Origin: Acheta domesticus
Taxonomy: Eukaryota > Arthropoda > Insecta > Orthoptera > Gryllidae
Assembly: GCA_031308135.1 (NCBI GenBank)
Contig: JAHLJT010008446.1
Coordinates: 161,879,532 to 161,943,531, forward strand
DNA: 64,000 bases
Direction of reading: 5' to 3'
The notes beneath the pieces are model-generated. The model ran no database searches. It was not told the origin of the DNA and saw only the letters and a list, made by a program, of their open reading frames with translations. A program made the position numbers and the translations under genes. This document shows, piece after piece, positions 11,121 to 21,499 of the stretch. How positions within the stretch are numbered: the stretch's first letter is position 1; the number at the start of each line of letters is the position of its first letter.

Positions 11121-11780
11121 CGACGGGACAAATTTAGAGTTGCTACATGAGGGACATTGGGGTATAGTGAATACTAAGCAGTTGGCTAGGCGGCATTGCT
11201 ATTGGCGAGAAATGGCAAAAGATATTCAGGACATGGTCAGGCGGTGCAACGCCTGTCAGATTAACCAGTCGGCACCGCGGCAAGAGTGGCACTCGTGGCC
11301 CAAGCCGGAAGCTCCGTGGGAGCGAGTGCATGTAGATTTTGCGGGCCCGTTCTGGGGAAGATGTGGTTAGTGGTGGTAGACGCACTGTCTAATTTCCCTT
11401 ACATAGTGGAGATGGGGGTTACAACGGCCGGAGCTACGATAGATGCGTTGGAGAAAATATTCGTGACGGAAGGGCTCCCGCAGACGTTAGTCTCAGATAA
11501 CGGTCCACAATTTACATCTGAAGATTTTTTTCGGTTTTGTAAGGCAAACGGCATCAGACATGTTTGCGCGCCTCCTTTCCATCCCCAGTCCAATGGGGAA
11601 GTGGAAAGGTGCGTGCGCACTTTCAAGACGGCCATGAAGAAGGCGAGAGACGCAGGGACACCAAGGAGCCGCGCTTTGTTGCGCGTCTTGGCAACTTACA
11701 GGACGCTGCCAGGACCAGAGGGGAGGAGCCCAGCGGAGGTGCTACACGGCCGCAGCACAGAACCCTGCTGTCATTGTTAA
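11120..11780 (+). pseudogene. Gypsy-type integrase (zinc-binding and catalytic core), frameshifted
   Basis: Integrase joins the element's cDNA to host DNA. The first frame (to 11370) has the zinc domain with LHEGHWGIVNTKQLARRHCYW and CNACQ, then HVDFAGPFWG with the first catalytic Asp. A frameshift near 11350 moves the core into the 11286-11780 frame, which has LVSDNGPQFTSEDF (second Asp) and HPQSNGEVERCVRTFK (Glu). The Asp to Glu spacing of 35 residues fits DD35E. The end reads ATYRTLPGPEGRSPAEVLHG, as usual in this family. The triad is present but split by the frameshift. Confidence 0.9.
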
Positions 11781-11804
11781 AGCCAGGTAACCACCGCAAC
11801 GAAG

Positions 11805-12207
11805 AGGCGGTGGAACCGAAATATAAGGTAGTAGATAAAATATATTGTACAGCTTTAAGAGAGATCCTGCTTGGTGGCCAGGCATTGTTATAAGCACAAT
11901 GGGAAATAAGATGTATCAAATACAAGTTTTGGAAAAAGTAGTAGTTAGGCATCAGGGCCAGGTGCGCCAGAGATACACACTAGAACCAGTGGATGCAATA
12001 GGGAAGAGAGCAGAGAGAGAAAAAAGAGAAAAGTCAATGAGGGAATTAATTGATATGGACCGTTTGCAGGAGTGGCCAACACAGCAAGCAACGGAGCAGT
12101 CAGCCGAGCACCCAGTGGAGCAGCAACCGGCGCCGAGCCTGCAGTCGGAGGCGCCGATGAGGTCGACAAGACGTCGCGTACGGTTTCGCACCGTACACGA
12201 CGTTTTC
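11805..12207 (+). pseudogene. C-terminal tail of gypsy-type Pol polyprotein
   Basis: Two overlapping frames give EPKYKVVDKIYCTALRE and then RDPAWWPGIVISTMGNKMYQ, VVRHQGQVRQRY and a Gln/Glu/Pro-rich stretch ending RSTRRRVRFRTV. This resembles the SH3-like DNA-binding C-terminus of gypsy integrase (K-x-G-D-x-V-x.....W..G.I) followed by a basic tail. A frameshift lies near 11860. It runs up to the polypurine tract, as expected for the end of pol. Confidence 0.75.
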
Positions 12208-12219
12208 GAGAGGGGAGGG
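12208..12219 (+). other. Polypurine tract of the gypsy element
   Basis: GAGAGGGGAGGG lies immediately before the LTR and is the expected primer site for plus-strand DNA synthesis. Confidence 0.85.
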
Positions 12220-12669
12220 TGTTATGGTGGTGCGCGGCGAGTTGAATCACGCGCCGCACCACCAGCACTCGGCGTCAGCACAGCGAGCAACGGACCGTGG
12301 CGAGCCCGGGAGAAGGAGGAAGAGGCGGCCAGCTGGCGAAGCCCAGGAGTGGTTGCGAGGCTATGCCGCCGGCGAGAATAAAAGCGGGCCCCGCCGCCGA
12401 GCGGGCAGACAGAGTTATAGCAGAGTTCCGAGTGTAAAGTGACGTAGTGCGGCCCAAGTGATATATTATTAGACCAGGCAATTGTATTATTGGACATTCT
12501 TATTGGCTACTGGTGAAACTGCATTGTACTTTGGACATCTTTTGGTAAAACGGTAACCCAGCTTTGTTATTTGGTATTATTCTATGGTTACGGTTTGTTA
12601 TAATTGATTTGCTGCATTTGTGGAATAAAACGTTATTTACGAAACTTCTGTGTTTTCCTGGATATAACA
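12220..12669 (+). repeat. 3' LTR of the gypsy element, 450 bp
   Basis: The LTR starts TGTTAT directly after the polypurine tract and ends ATAACA, giving a six-base terminal inverted repeat with TG...CA ends. It contains a TATA-like AATAAAA at 12377-12383 and a polyadenylation signal AATAAA at 12624-12629, consistent with U3-R-U5 order. The partner 5' LTR is not in the window, so the length rests on these end signals. Confidence 0.85.
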
Positions 12670-12699
12670 GAAACGAAAATTGCGCAGGAGATATTTTTA

Positions 12700-14422
12700 A
12701 AACATATTCTCGACGTGGAGGGAAATAATTAATCAGGGTTTTACAAATATGTTCGCAGAAGAAGAGGAAATGAAGAAATTCCTATCGTTAGAGATACCAA
12801 GAACACGTTACGAATAGATGATCGGGAAAAGCAAACGTGTTTAATACCTACTTCAGTTCCGTTTTAAAAACAGAATTTCACCACACCCAGATTTCGAGGG
12901 AGGCTGTACCAAATCAGTTTATAATAGACGTACATACATTGCGAAAAATAATTAAATTTATGAAAAACGGGAAGTCACGGGGTCCAGATGCCATTTCAAC
13001 TGATATAATTAAACTCGGAGGAGAGGCAACTTTATCGTATTTGAGAAGATTATTTCATGTTTCAATCAACAACTCAAGCGTGCCCGACGATTGGAAACTA
13101 GCTACCGTTGTTCCGATTTTTAAGAGTGGTGACAGAACTGTTTTAGCCAATTATAGACCGGTAAGTCTTACGTCAGTTGTAATGGAACATTTGAGAACAA
13201 ATTATATTAGACAAGAATGGGAACAAAAAGAATGGCTCTTTCAGGGACCGCATGGTTTTAGGAATGGTTTCTCTTGCGAGAATCAGATAGTGTCTTTGTT
13301 TCAGGATATAGCTGATGAAGTTGATAGTGGGAGGGTGGACGCCGTAATAATAGATTTTGAGAAGGCATTTGAAGTGGTCCCACATGACTAACTGGTACAT
13401 AAATTACTGCAATTACTACCTCAGGTATTGACACCAGAGTTGTCGCGTGGATTGATGAGCTTCTTCGAGATAGAAAACAGAAAGTCCGAGTTGGACAACA
13501 ATTTTCAAATCTAGCAAAGATAACTTCATTGATTCCTCAAGGAAGCGATATTGGACCTCTTCTCTTTCTAGCTTTTGTGAATGACAATTTATTTTCAAAT
13601 GCACGACTATTTGCAGATGACTGTATAATATATCGAGTTATTCAATCAAAAGTAGATGAGGATATTTTGCAGGGTGATCTACATCTCTGGGCGGAAAAAA
13701 TTGCATGACAATTAATAGTTCGAAAAGCAAAACCATCACGTTTGGTAGAGGCCGCAAATATACTGAAACTCAATACTGTTTAGGCAACGAAAATATTCCA
13801 AGAGTCGTGTCTTGTAAGTACCTGGGAATCATTTTTGATAGCAAATTGAGTTGGGAAAATCAGGTCAACTTTGTCGTAGGGAAAGCATGGAGATCTTTGC
13901 ATTTTACTAGGAAAATACTAAAAAGAGTACTGCAAAAGCGAGACAATTAGCTTACTTATCTCTAGTTCGCCCATTAATGGAATACGGGACGGTTTGTTGG
14001 GACCCTTATAGAATCTCACAAAAGGAATATTTGAATAGAGTACAGAAAAGAGCACGTAAACTTATTTTCCGAAGCAATAGGAAGATAGTAGAGTGGGAGT
14101 CACTAAAAATCAGGAGGGTTAAGGCAAGATTCTGTGCTTTGTACAAAGCGTATACCGGTTATCCAGTTTGGAAAGATATCCACATCCAGCTCAGTAGACC
14201 CACGTATTTTAGTAGAGGGGATCACAAGCACAAAATTCAATTCAGACCACAGAGTACAGATGTTGGAAATTTTTCATTTACAAATAGAACAATAACAGAC
14301 TGGAATAAGTTGCTTGCGACAGCCTTGGAACCCTTTCCTCCAGGTGTTAAAAGATTTAAAAGTAAATTAACAAATGATATTTGTAAATTTTATTAGTTAG
14401 TAAGTTAGGGCTATTAGAATGG

Positions 14423-14455
<33 letters not shown>

Positions 14456-14699
14456 TATTGTTACCATTATTAGTACCGTGATAATTATTAGATGTATTGG
14501 TTTATAGTATTCGTATTGAAGTGTGGTGACGTGTTGTGAAGTGTAGTGCAATATAGAAGTAGAAAGAGAAGTGACGTTAAGTGGAGTGCAGTGCAGTGCA
14601 AAAGTCGTATATTAGTTAGTATAAATTATATGTACAGGACCACCATAATGTAGAATTAATGCTGTTAATGTTATAAATGCTTTTTTGTTAACATTGTTC

Positions 14700-14736
<37 letters not shown>

Positions 14737-14870
14737 TTCTGAAAATAATTTTAAGTTACATTGTATTTAATTCCTAATTATATTACGTAAATATAATATG
14801 TAAATTTTAGTGTTCCACCACCAGGTTGCATAAACCTACCTGCGGAAATAATAAATATTTACCTAACAAA
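12700..14870 (+). mobile_element. Jockey-type LINE, 5'-truncated and frameshifted
   Basis: The element contains RT and thumb sequence (12837-14396), then a 3' UTR with ATT microsatellites (about 14433-14457 and 14701-14736) and a terminal stretch CACCACCAGGTTGCATAAAC followed by CTACCTGCGGAAATAATAAA. I recall such an end from related insect elements, but that is memory and not a search. No endonuclease or ORF1 is present, so it is 5'-truncated or rearranged. The reading frame is broken at least at 13391 and again near 13700 and 13950. Confidence 0.82.
12837..14396 (+). pseudogene. Jockey-type reverse transcriptase, broken
   Basis: The RT blocks appear in order. Frame one (12837-13391) has LRKIIKFMKNGKSRGPDAIS, VPDDWKLATVVPIFKSGDR, NYRPVSLTS, GPHGFRNGFSCENQI and DAVIIDFEKAFEVVPHD (first catalytic Asp), then a TAA. 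After a shift, PQGSDIGPLLF and ARLFADDCIIYR keep the FADD catalytic pair at about 13604-13630. Later frames (13705-13950 and 13977-14396) hold SCKYLGIIFDSKLSWENQV and the C-terminal MEYGTVCWDPYR..RVQKRARK region. The catalytic residues are present, but at least three frame breaks make it a pseudogene. Confidence 0.9.
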
Positions 14871-14884
14871 AAATACGGGCATAA

Positions 14885-15285
14885 ATAAATACAACAAATT
14901 GTGAAAAGATGGCAAAACAATAATAACATTACTAACCAAAATTGTTATAAAATATATACAACAGGTAAAATAGCAAAAGCATACGGCTAACTTAAAGTAC
15001 ATAAAACATTGATTCGGCAAGGCCAGTAATACAGGTACTCTATCATATGAGTTTGTGAAATTTCTTTATCAAATTATAAATAATTTATTAGATAAAAATT
15101 ATAAATACACTACTAAAAAAAGTTTCGAATTGGTGGAAGAAAGTATAAAAATTACGATTCCGAGTTTATATGTGATGGCTTCGTTTGACATTGAAGCTGT
15201 TTCCATCAATACCACACGCTTTAATCTATGAAGGTATAGAGACTTTGCTTGATCAAAACGTAATATAACTCTCCCGGTAAATGAA
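14885..15285 (+). pseudogene. Penelope-like RT, N-terminal blocks
   Basis: Fragments in shifting frames include KIAKAYG followed by a stop and LKVHKTLI (the Y-G-L-P-K-x-H-K block of Penelope RTs), then KKSFELVEESIKITIPSLYV and MASFDIEAVSI, where the Asp of SFD is the first catalytic residue at about 15185. The sequence then runs to TLLDQNV-type residues at about 15250. An imperfect 31-34 bp direct duplication (AAATTTGCATTGCCAT words) occurs at about 15282-15345, next to the likely insertion point. Confidence 0.65.
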
Positions 15286-15289
15286 ATTT

Positions 15290-16915
15290 GCATTGCCATG
15301 AGATATACACCACCAAATTTGCATTGCCATAAAATATACTCTAACCAGACGTGTAGGTCGGTTGTGAGGAATTTCAGTGGGAACGTGGCTCTTTTTTGAA
15401 ATTTTGAAAAATAAACACACAGTCGTTACCACAGAACAACATTTAAGTGGATATGCTTTGAAAGCAAAACAAAAATTACAGAATGACAATAACATTGACC
15501 ATAAAACAGAAAACAAACAAAAACCATTTGACAATATCAAAAAACATGAAGAGGAAAATCAACTGCAAAATTATGAATTTTAAAGTTGGCACAAATTAGA
15601 ATCATAGCAATATCTTCTGTGTCAAAAATAAATTGAAATTCAACAAATTGAATAAAAGAGATCCCTGGGGAGATGAATGCACATAAAGTTACATCAGAGG
15701 GAAGAGCACAGGCATTTCGGACGACAGAATATCGTAGTGCTTTCTGTTTACAAAAATTGCAGTTAACCGTCCATCAACATACACTGCATTATCATTCATT
15801 AGTAATTTCTTGCAAAGAATTCATTGCAATTACCAAGATATATTTTCCGTACAATTAAAATGAATAAATACAGTTTTGAAAACACAGAATATTACAAAAA
15901 GGTGCTTGAAAAAACTAAACGTGCGTGTTTACTACATAAATGTAAAAAATAACATTTATTACAACCTACACCTTTGGTTGAAATTTAAAATATGTTTTAT
16001 TTCTATTCAACAGGCATCCAAGTTTCAATAAATATTTCGAGATATTTAAGTTCACTTAAATTCTTCAACAGTTCATAGCAAATATATTTTAATACCTTTT
16101 TAATTATACATAAATAGCACAAAGTGTTTTCTAACTTGACTTGGATTTAACACTATCATTAACATTTTCTTTTTAAAGACAGAAGCTGCACTTGCATTTT
16201 ATTAACATAACAAGATTCTTTCACAAATCAGTGATGTTCTTCCCTAAAAAAGACACATTACTTCAAATATCTTTTGAAAATAGTACACAATGACTATGAA
16301 AATACCAATGGGAAAATATATCAGTCATTAAGCAAGAATGTTAATGGCCAAAAAACAATCTGACAGTGAACTACGGGAACAATACATTAACCTGCATTCT
16401 ATAGTCAATTGCTTCAAAATTCTCATTTCTTTTTATAGTGTCATATACAAAATTATTTTGTCTTGAACACCGACCTCAATTCGGTGACCGTGGCGTTCGC
16501 CACCAGCGCAAAACTCACTGCGAAAAAATTGCGGCTGCGGGCTCTCTATCGTGCGCCTAAGCACAACGTGCCCTCTATGTAACCACGTCGAACTCCAGTA
16601 CTCCAAGACCAGACACCTCCGCTCCGTCGATCGTGCCTCTAGCCACCACTGGCACAAACAACCTCTCCTTTCCTGTGGACTGGGCTCGCGGCCACACCGT
16701 CAGTTTCCAACCTCACACCTCATGTTCTCGTAAATTTCTGCTCCCATGTGCCCTGTTTTCAGCAAGCTACCACCATACTTTCACGGAATCTCTATTGCAA
16801 TATTATTTCTTGACCTAGGCCGGCCGCGGGCGCAGTGGTTTCCTACCAGACAGCGCGCGCGTTTAGGCGGCCGTCGCGCGGGGATTTTAATTGCCTAGTG
16901 TGATCACACTAAGGT
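15290..16915. other. Insertion of unknown type within the Penelope-like element
   Basis: Penelope-like coding stops near 15285 and resumes near 16915, so this ~1.6 kb is foreign to the RT. It is AT-rich at 15350-16430 with only short unassigned frames, and GC-richer at 16430-16910. The end at about 16814-16900 reads GGCCGGCCGCGGGCGCAGTG with later CGGGGATTTTAATT, resembling a tRNA-derived SINE head with its tail. No transposase or RT motif is seen, and no target-site duplication was identified. Confidence 0.5.
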
Positions 16916-17120
16916 TGGTCACAATACACTGAAGAATATGGTGTTTCAATTTAACAATAAGATTTATCAACAAACTGAAGGCACACCAATAGGAAGCGCA
17001 ATAAGTGAAACCTTGGAATAAATTGTTATATTAACATTAGAACAATCTATATTAGAAAATAATGACAGAAATTGGTATAAGGTACTACAAACGATATGTA
17101 GATGACATGTTTTGGTTATA
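16915..17120 (+). pseudogene. Penelope-like RT, palm (part 1)
   Basis: The sequence reads MVFQFNNKIYQQTEGTPIGS followed by AISETLE and a stop, then a frame change, then RYVDDMFWL with the YVDD catalytic motif at 17095-17109. The T-E-G-x-P-x-G-S-x-x-S block before the Y-x-D-D block is the Penelope-like RT arrangement. The MITE interrupts immediately after the codons for FWL. Confidence 0.8.
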
Positions 17121-17579
17121 TTACTCGTTCACTTTACATTTGCAGACGGCAGAATTAGGAACTAATTTTGTTTTTAAAGTGAAGGCCCGAACACACAACC
17201 GAGAATACACGAATTGTCTCGATGTCAATCAGCATCTGACCAATCAGCCGCAGGCAGCACAAGCGCTGTGGACACAGCTGACGAATTATGCTTTTCTGAC
17301 AGTGAGCTGGAGTCGTGCTCTTAAATGATTAAGATAATATACAATAAAATAGATCACAACACACGCTATTCACAACATTCACGTACAATATTTTTGCACT
17401 TATCTACTGCTTAATGGTTATGTTCTTGCCCCGCCGGGGTTGTGTGTGCTGCTCACCGCCATCTATATCATATCAAACGGTCAGTATATACTGCAGACGC
17501 GCGTTTCTCATTCAGTCGGCGGTGACTTCATGTAAACAGATTGCAGCGCTCCGTCTGCAAATGTAAAGTGAACGAGTAA
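17121..17579. mobile_element. MITE with 29-bp perfect terminal inverted repeats and TA target duplication
   Basis: The left end begins TTACTCGTTCACTTTACATT and continues TGCAGACGG; the right end is its exact reverse complement over 29 bases. TA dinucleotides flank it at 17119-17120 and 17580-17581. Deleting the element with one TA leaves the Penelope RT codons in the same frame, which independently supports these borders. The 459-bp length, absence of a transposase frame, and TA target fit a non-autonomous Tc1/mariner-type element, though other TA-inserting superfamilies are possible. Confidence 0.92.
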
Positions 17580-17935
17580 TACATAAAGATCATGTTCATG
17601 AAACTCTAAATAAATTTAACGGATATAATTCTGGAATTAAATTCATAGTTTAAATGAAAAAATTCAACAAATTAGTTTTCTTGACATAACAATAAAAAGA
17701 GAAAACAGTCGATTGATTACAAATTGGTATAGGAAAGACACACTAGGAAAACAAAATTATATGTCGTCTCACCCAAAAGCACATAAAATTACTGTGATAT
17801 ACGGATTCGTAGATTGAGTTGTTCTCTTGTCAAAGCATAAATACATTAAATCGAACATCGAAATAGTACAGAATGTTTTAAAACTCAACAATTACGCTGA
17901 TAATTTCATTAAAAGGTTTATAAGAAAAGACTAAA
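17580..17935 (+). pseudogene. Penelope-like RT, palm (part 2) and thumb
   Basis: Immediately after the MITE the frame continues KIMFMKL, then a shift to HETLNKFNGYNSGIKFIV, and then KLVFLDITIKRENSRLITNW, YRKDTLGKQNYMSSHP, KAHKITVIYGFVD and YADNFIKRFIRK. The F-L-D-I-x-I and Y-R-K-x-T-x-x-x-x-Y-x-x-x-x-S-x-H-P blocks are hallmarks of Penelope-like RTs. Several stops interrupt the frame. Confidence 0.82.
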
Positions 17936-18039
17936 ATAATAAATAAATATAAATCAGCAATATATGAGCTTAAAACTAAGAATATGCATTAAACAAAAAG
18001 AATTAGCAATAGTTAACATTTTTTATAGGTAATCATTTT

Positions 18040-18540
18040 CCCCCTAGCATAAAACGCGAATAAAAAACTAAATAAATATAAATCAAACATAAACAAAGTA
18101 GAAAAAGAAAGCATCAGTAGAATAACATTACCATATTTACCAGAAATTACAAATAAAATAAACAAATGGCTGAGAGACAAAATGAAAATCAACACGGTAT
18201 TTAATACTAGTAACAAATTAAAAATAGTAAAAAATCACAAAGACAAAATTGATATAAAAAAATGAAAATGTGTATGAAATAAAATGTAATGACTGTGACA
18301 AAACACATAGGACAAAGAAAAAGGAAACTACAAAAAAGAATAAATGAACACGAAAAATATCAATGAAATAAAGAAAAAACAGAACTCTCTAACGAAACAC
18401 AGGATTGAACTACAACATAAAATAAATTTCGATGAATTAACAATCATAGACAAAGAAGAAAACAATGAACACTATAATAGATAACAAGCAGATGACATTG
18501 AAATATGATACTGCAATACATGTTCTAAGACAGGACAAGA
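18040..18540 (+). pseudogene. Penelope-like element C-terminus with degenerate GIY-YIG-type endonuclease
   Basis: After a linker rich in Lys and Asn (ISRITLPYLPEITNKINKWL), the sequence gives VYEIKCNDCDKTH and, one frame over, HIGQRKRKLQKRINEHEKY. Together these correspond to the Y-x-I-x-C-x-x-C-x-x-x-Y-I-G-x-T-x-R-x-L-x-x-R-x-x-E-H pattern of the GIY-YIG endonuclease in Penelope-like elements. In the family this domain makes the target cut. The frameshift at about 18300 and nearby stops show that it is dead. Confidence 0.72.
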
Positions 18541-18544
18541 ATAA

Positions 18545-19680
18545 AAACTCTTGTAAAACACCATATCATAGAAGCTCCGTGAATCGATCGCCAACCCTTC
18601 TCCTCCCAGAAACACACCAGACGTCACCTACACCAGTGAAAGGTATGACATAACTGTGGAAGAGCGGCCTCCTGTTAGAAGATCAAGTCGTTTAACCTTT
18701 AACTTACTAATGGGAAAGAGTTTTCCCGGAGACATTCAACCCAACGGTACCAATGGGATGTTTCTCGCCTCACCTCCAGAGGCGTGTGACAGCTCTTATC
18801 TCTCGCTTACTACGGATGACAAGCTGCACGGCGGCGATTCCCACGCACAGGCGACGCGGCCTACGCGAGGCGATGACAGAGATGAGTCCCGGAGTCATTT
18901 TTCTTAAGGAGTAACACTAATTTTTCGCAATTATTGTTTTGTTGTTGCATAAATAATATATTTTTTGTTGGCGCACTCAGTGCGCCGCACGAGAAATTAT
19001 GTCAGAAATAAACGCGAGTTTCTAGGTTAAGAAACATTTTTAATAATTATGTGGTACCGGAAAGATATTTTTTCCTTTTGTTTGAGCAACTACACGTCAT
19101 TCTGGCACTTTATCCAGAATGATAAAAAAATCCTTAGAAAAAGTGCATTCATATTTAAAAGTTTCAGTCAATATATCATTTATAATTTTTATAATTTGGA
19201 GTGTAATATTTATATGCATTAGCAAAAGCTGTCCCCGTTTTTCAATGCACACATCTCCTTATTTAGTTCGTATAGCCATCGTCCGTATTTCAGCTCATAA
19301 ATACACATTGCCTCATTGTGGCCCACAGCCCGAGAGGCGCCATTGCCTTCCTACGACAAGCCCACGTCGGCCCTCATCAACACCCGCTGTGGTTAAACCT
19401 TCAGTGGGGTCAAGAATATCCGCCTATTTAAAAAGTCGGTACCGCTAGGACTGTAGAAGGAAAAACCTCGGTTACTAAAAGGTTAAAAATGGTAGCAGGC
19501 CGCAACACAGAATTAAACATATAATGAATACGGCCATCGCCACAAAAAAAGATGCACCCAGAAGGACAAGGCGGATTTCGATCATTGTTGGCAGGCAGGT
19601 AGAGGGTACGACGCATACGAAATGATTACACATTCACATTTCTAGGACATACATTTATTGCGCTACACGGCCAACGATGG
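18545..19680. other. Unassigned stretch
   Basis: 18560-18900 is GC-richer, with short frames (for example EERPPVRRSSRLTFNLLMGK at 18656-18907) that recall retroelement pol C-termini without proving it. 18960-19680 is AT-rich and contains a GCGCACTCAGTGCGC palindrome near 18971 and a short GC block at 19310-19400. No gene is recognised. Confidence 0.35.
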
Positions 19681-19681
19681 T

Positions 19682-21494
19682 ACATGGGTCATTCCATGCA
19701 AAAAAGTAGGAAATCTGACACTACATCTCAGAATTTAAAAATATTTTGCCACCTTACTTATTATGATACCTGCATGAACCAGGTACAATATTTTTGTCTC
19801 ATCATCCATTGTTTAGCAACAATGGGCACTTGAAATATTAGGTTAGCAGTCTGTAGACATTCCGTTATGATTTTTTTCCGATGATATGCAAACAAGCAAA
19901 AAATATGAAAGTGACACCATTTGTAGAAGAAATGTAAAGGATAATTTTACGCTAAAGATATTTTTTTACCGTGAGTCTTTAACAATTAGGAAGTAAACAA
20001 ATTCTAAAAAATGCAATAAATGGAAATATAATATTTTTAAATTCTTGAATTTGGAAGAAAAATTGCTGAAACTACTTTCAAGCTACTCTGTAAATTGCAT
20101 CATGGAATCTTGAATGGTTTTAAAGTTATGAATAAAAGTATCTTACTGGCGCTCCATTAACGAACTCGTCTCAGCTGCTAGAGCCGCCGCGCCACAGCGC
20201 TCCTCGTCAGCGCTCGGCGTTACAGTTTTCCTCCGCCGCGCGATGGTGGATTTCGCAAAACTACTTCTCTAGGTGTTAATTTTGCCGTGGGAGCTACATG
20301 AAGAGATACGCCAAATTCGACCATTATTTTTTGTTCACTCCAACTTTTTGGTAAACACGTTAAAATCATGTATTTCTCATTAGCTGTTTTCACGTTTGAA
20401 AATTTTTCTTTGAATTGTGTCAACATTTCTTCTCCATCATTGCTTTCTGTACTCACATGAAATAATTCAGAAACTGCCATATTTTACGGCACTCACCTTT
20501 CTCCTTGCGTACGATATCTCTCGGGTTTGTTTTCGCAATGACAATGGTGATTGACCCAGAGGATACAAAATGTTTACGTTACTGATAGTGGCTTCCTCTG
20601 CAACTCCTGGGGCTACGTACTCCTCTTCACTTGACGTTTTCACTTCACGGTTTTAGTTGAGTCACTAAGATCTGCATTGAGCATTTTGGATATTTTGTGA
20701 CGACACATCGCATATTGCTTCACCTACCACTAAATTCGATATTTTCTTCCGCATCGCCTCTGTAATCTTTCTCTTACCCACCCGACTTTTGTGCTTCTCG
20801 AGTCCGAATGGATTGCAGCACCAAAGCCTGTTAAACGTATTCACAATCTTTGGCATTTTCTATCACGATGTATCACTGAACAGTAACACGCGAAAACTAA
20901 GCCTGTAGACTGGTGTCAGGATCCCTTCGAAGGCATCGATGGATATCCCTAGGGAATGAACTTTACGGTGCCTGCCTACGACCTTGCGTCACCCCTCGCT
21001 GGGCAAAGACACGCGACTTTCAACCTTAAGAGCAAAATGCGCGTATACTACGCATTTTTTAAGATTCCATCGCGACAGTTTGCAGAATGGTTATTTATTG
21101 GTTCTTCCTGCAGTGTGTAAAATATGAAAGAAAAGAAAATATTATTTTTGAAGAAAAATGTATTTGTTTAATTTATTAGCATTTTTATTATAAACAAATG
21201 TCTCAATCCTTAATATATTATCAACTTCTTAAAATATGATCATTTATCTTCAAAGTAGTGTGCCCGTTTTTAAAGTTTTATTCATTTTATGAACGTCATA
21301 ATTATTATCATTATTGAGTACATTGTGTCATCGTCCATGTTTAACCCGTAATTGTTGCTAAACTGCTAAAGATATTAATTCCATAAATTGTCTTCTAACT
21401 GTTCATCATTAGTAGATTAATGTAATAAAATATGAAAAAAATCTGAGACTCACTGTCAGAAAACCTGAAATTTTGCATGGAATGACCCACATGT
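19682..21494. mobile_element. DNA-transposon-like element with ~90-bp imperfect inverted ends
   Basis: The left end (ATGGGTCATTCCATGCAAAA at about 19685) matches the reverse complement of the right end at about 21400-21494. Matched spacing continues through TCTGACA, TCTCAGA and ATATTTT words for about 90 bases. The interior carries a decayed minus-strand ORF (20220-20870). The ends and ORF together suggest a 1.8-kb cut-and-paste element; I cannot name the superfamily, and no target-site duplication is certain. Confidence 0.65.
20220..20870 (-). pseudogene. Transposon ORF remnant of unknown family
   Basis: The upstream piece (20665-20856) begins MPKIVNTFNRLWCCNPFGLE with later KISNLVVGEAICDVSSQNIQ. 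The downstream piece (20220-20480) has FKEKFSNVKTANEKYMILTC, LPKSWSEQKIMVEFGVSL and APTAKLTPRE. A Cys-Cys-Asn-Pro-Phe start with a C-x-x-C-type zinc cluster and an L-P-x-S-W-x-x-x-x-I-x-x-E-F-x-V-S helix-turn-helix-like block recur in multi-copy insect proteins that I associate from memory with transposons. The pieces are in different frames and the catalytic part is missing. The position inside the inverted ends supports element cargo. Confidence 0.5.
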
Positions 21495-21499
21495 TAGTA

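Larger units (their letters stand above)
11120..12669 (+). mobile_element. Ty3/gypsy-type LTR retrotransposon remnant: integrase end plus 3' LTR
   Basis: Only the 3' part remains: integrase (11120-11780), a C-terminal tail (about 11810-12207), a polypurine tract (12208-12219) and a 3' LTR (12220-12669). Protease, RT, RNase H, gag and the 5' LTR are not in this window, and the I-like LINE sits immediately to the left, so the rest may lie beyond the LINE and the gap. Integrase after RT on the same strand is the Ty3/gypsy order. Frameshifts make it defective. Confidence 0.85.
14885..18540 (+). mobile_element. Penelope-like element, degenerate, interrupted twice
   Basis: Three blocks read as one Penelope-like RT with a GIY-YIG-type end: 14885-15285, 16915-17120, and 17580-18540. 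Interruptions are a ~1.6-kb segment at about 15290-16915 and a MITE at 17121-17579. Penelope-like elements encode an RT related to telomerase, often with a C-terminal GIY-YIG endonuclease; both signatures are visible. Many stops and frameshifts occur. Limits are approximate because no long repeats at the ends were identified. Confidence 0.75.

Noticed and set aside
16440..16660. Possible host exon with Cys/His residues (CAGGERHGHRIEVGVQD)
   Set aside because: No splice sites or family match; lies within the insertion in the Penelope-like element.
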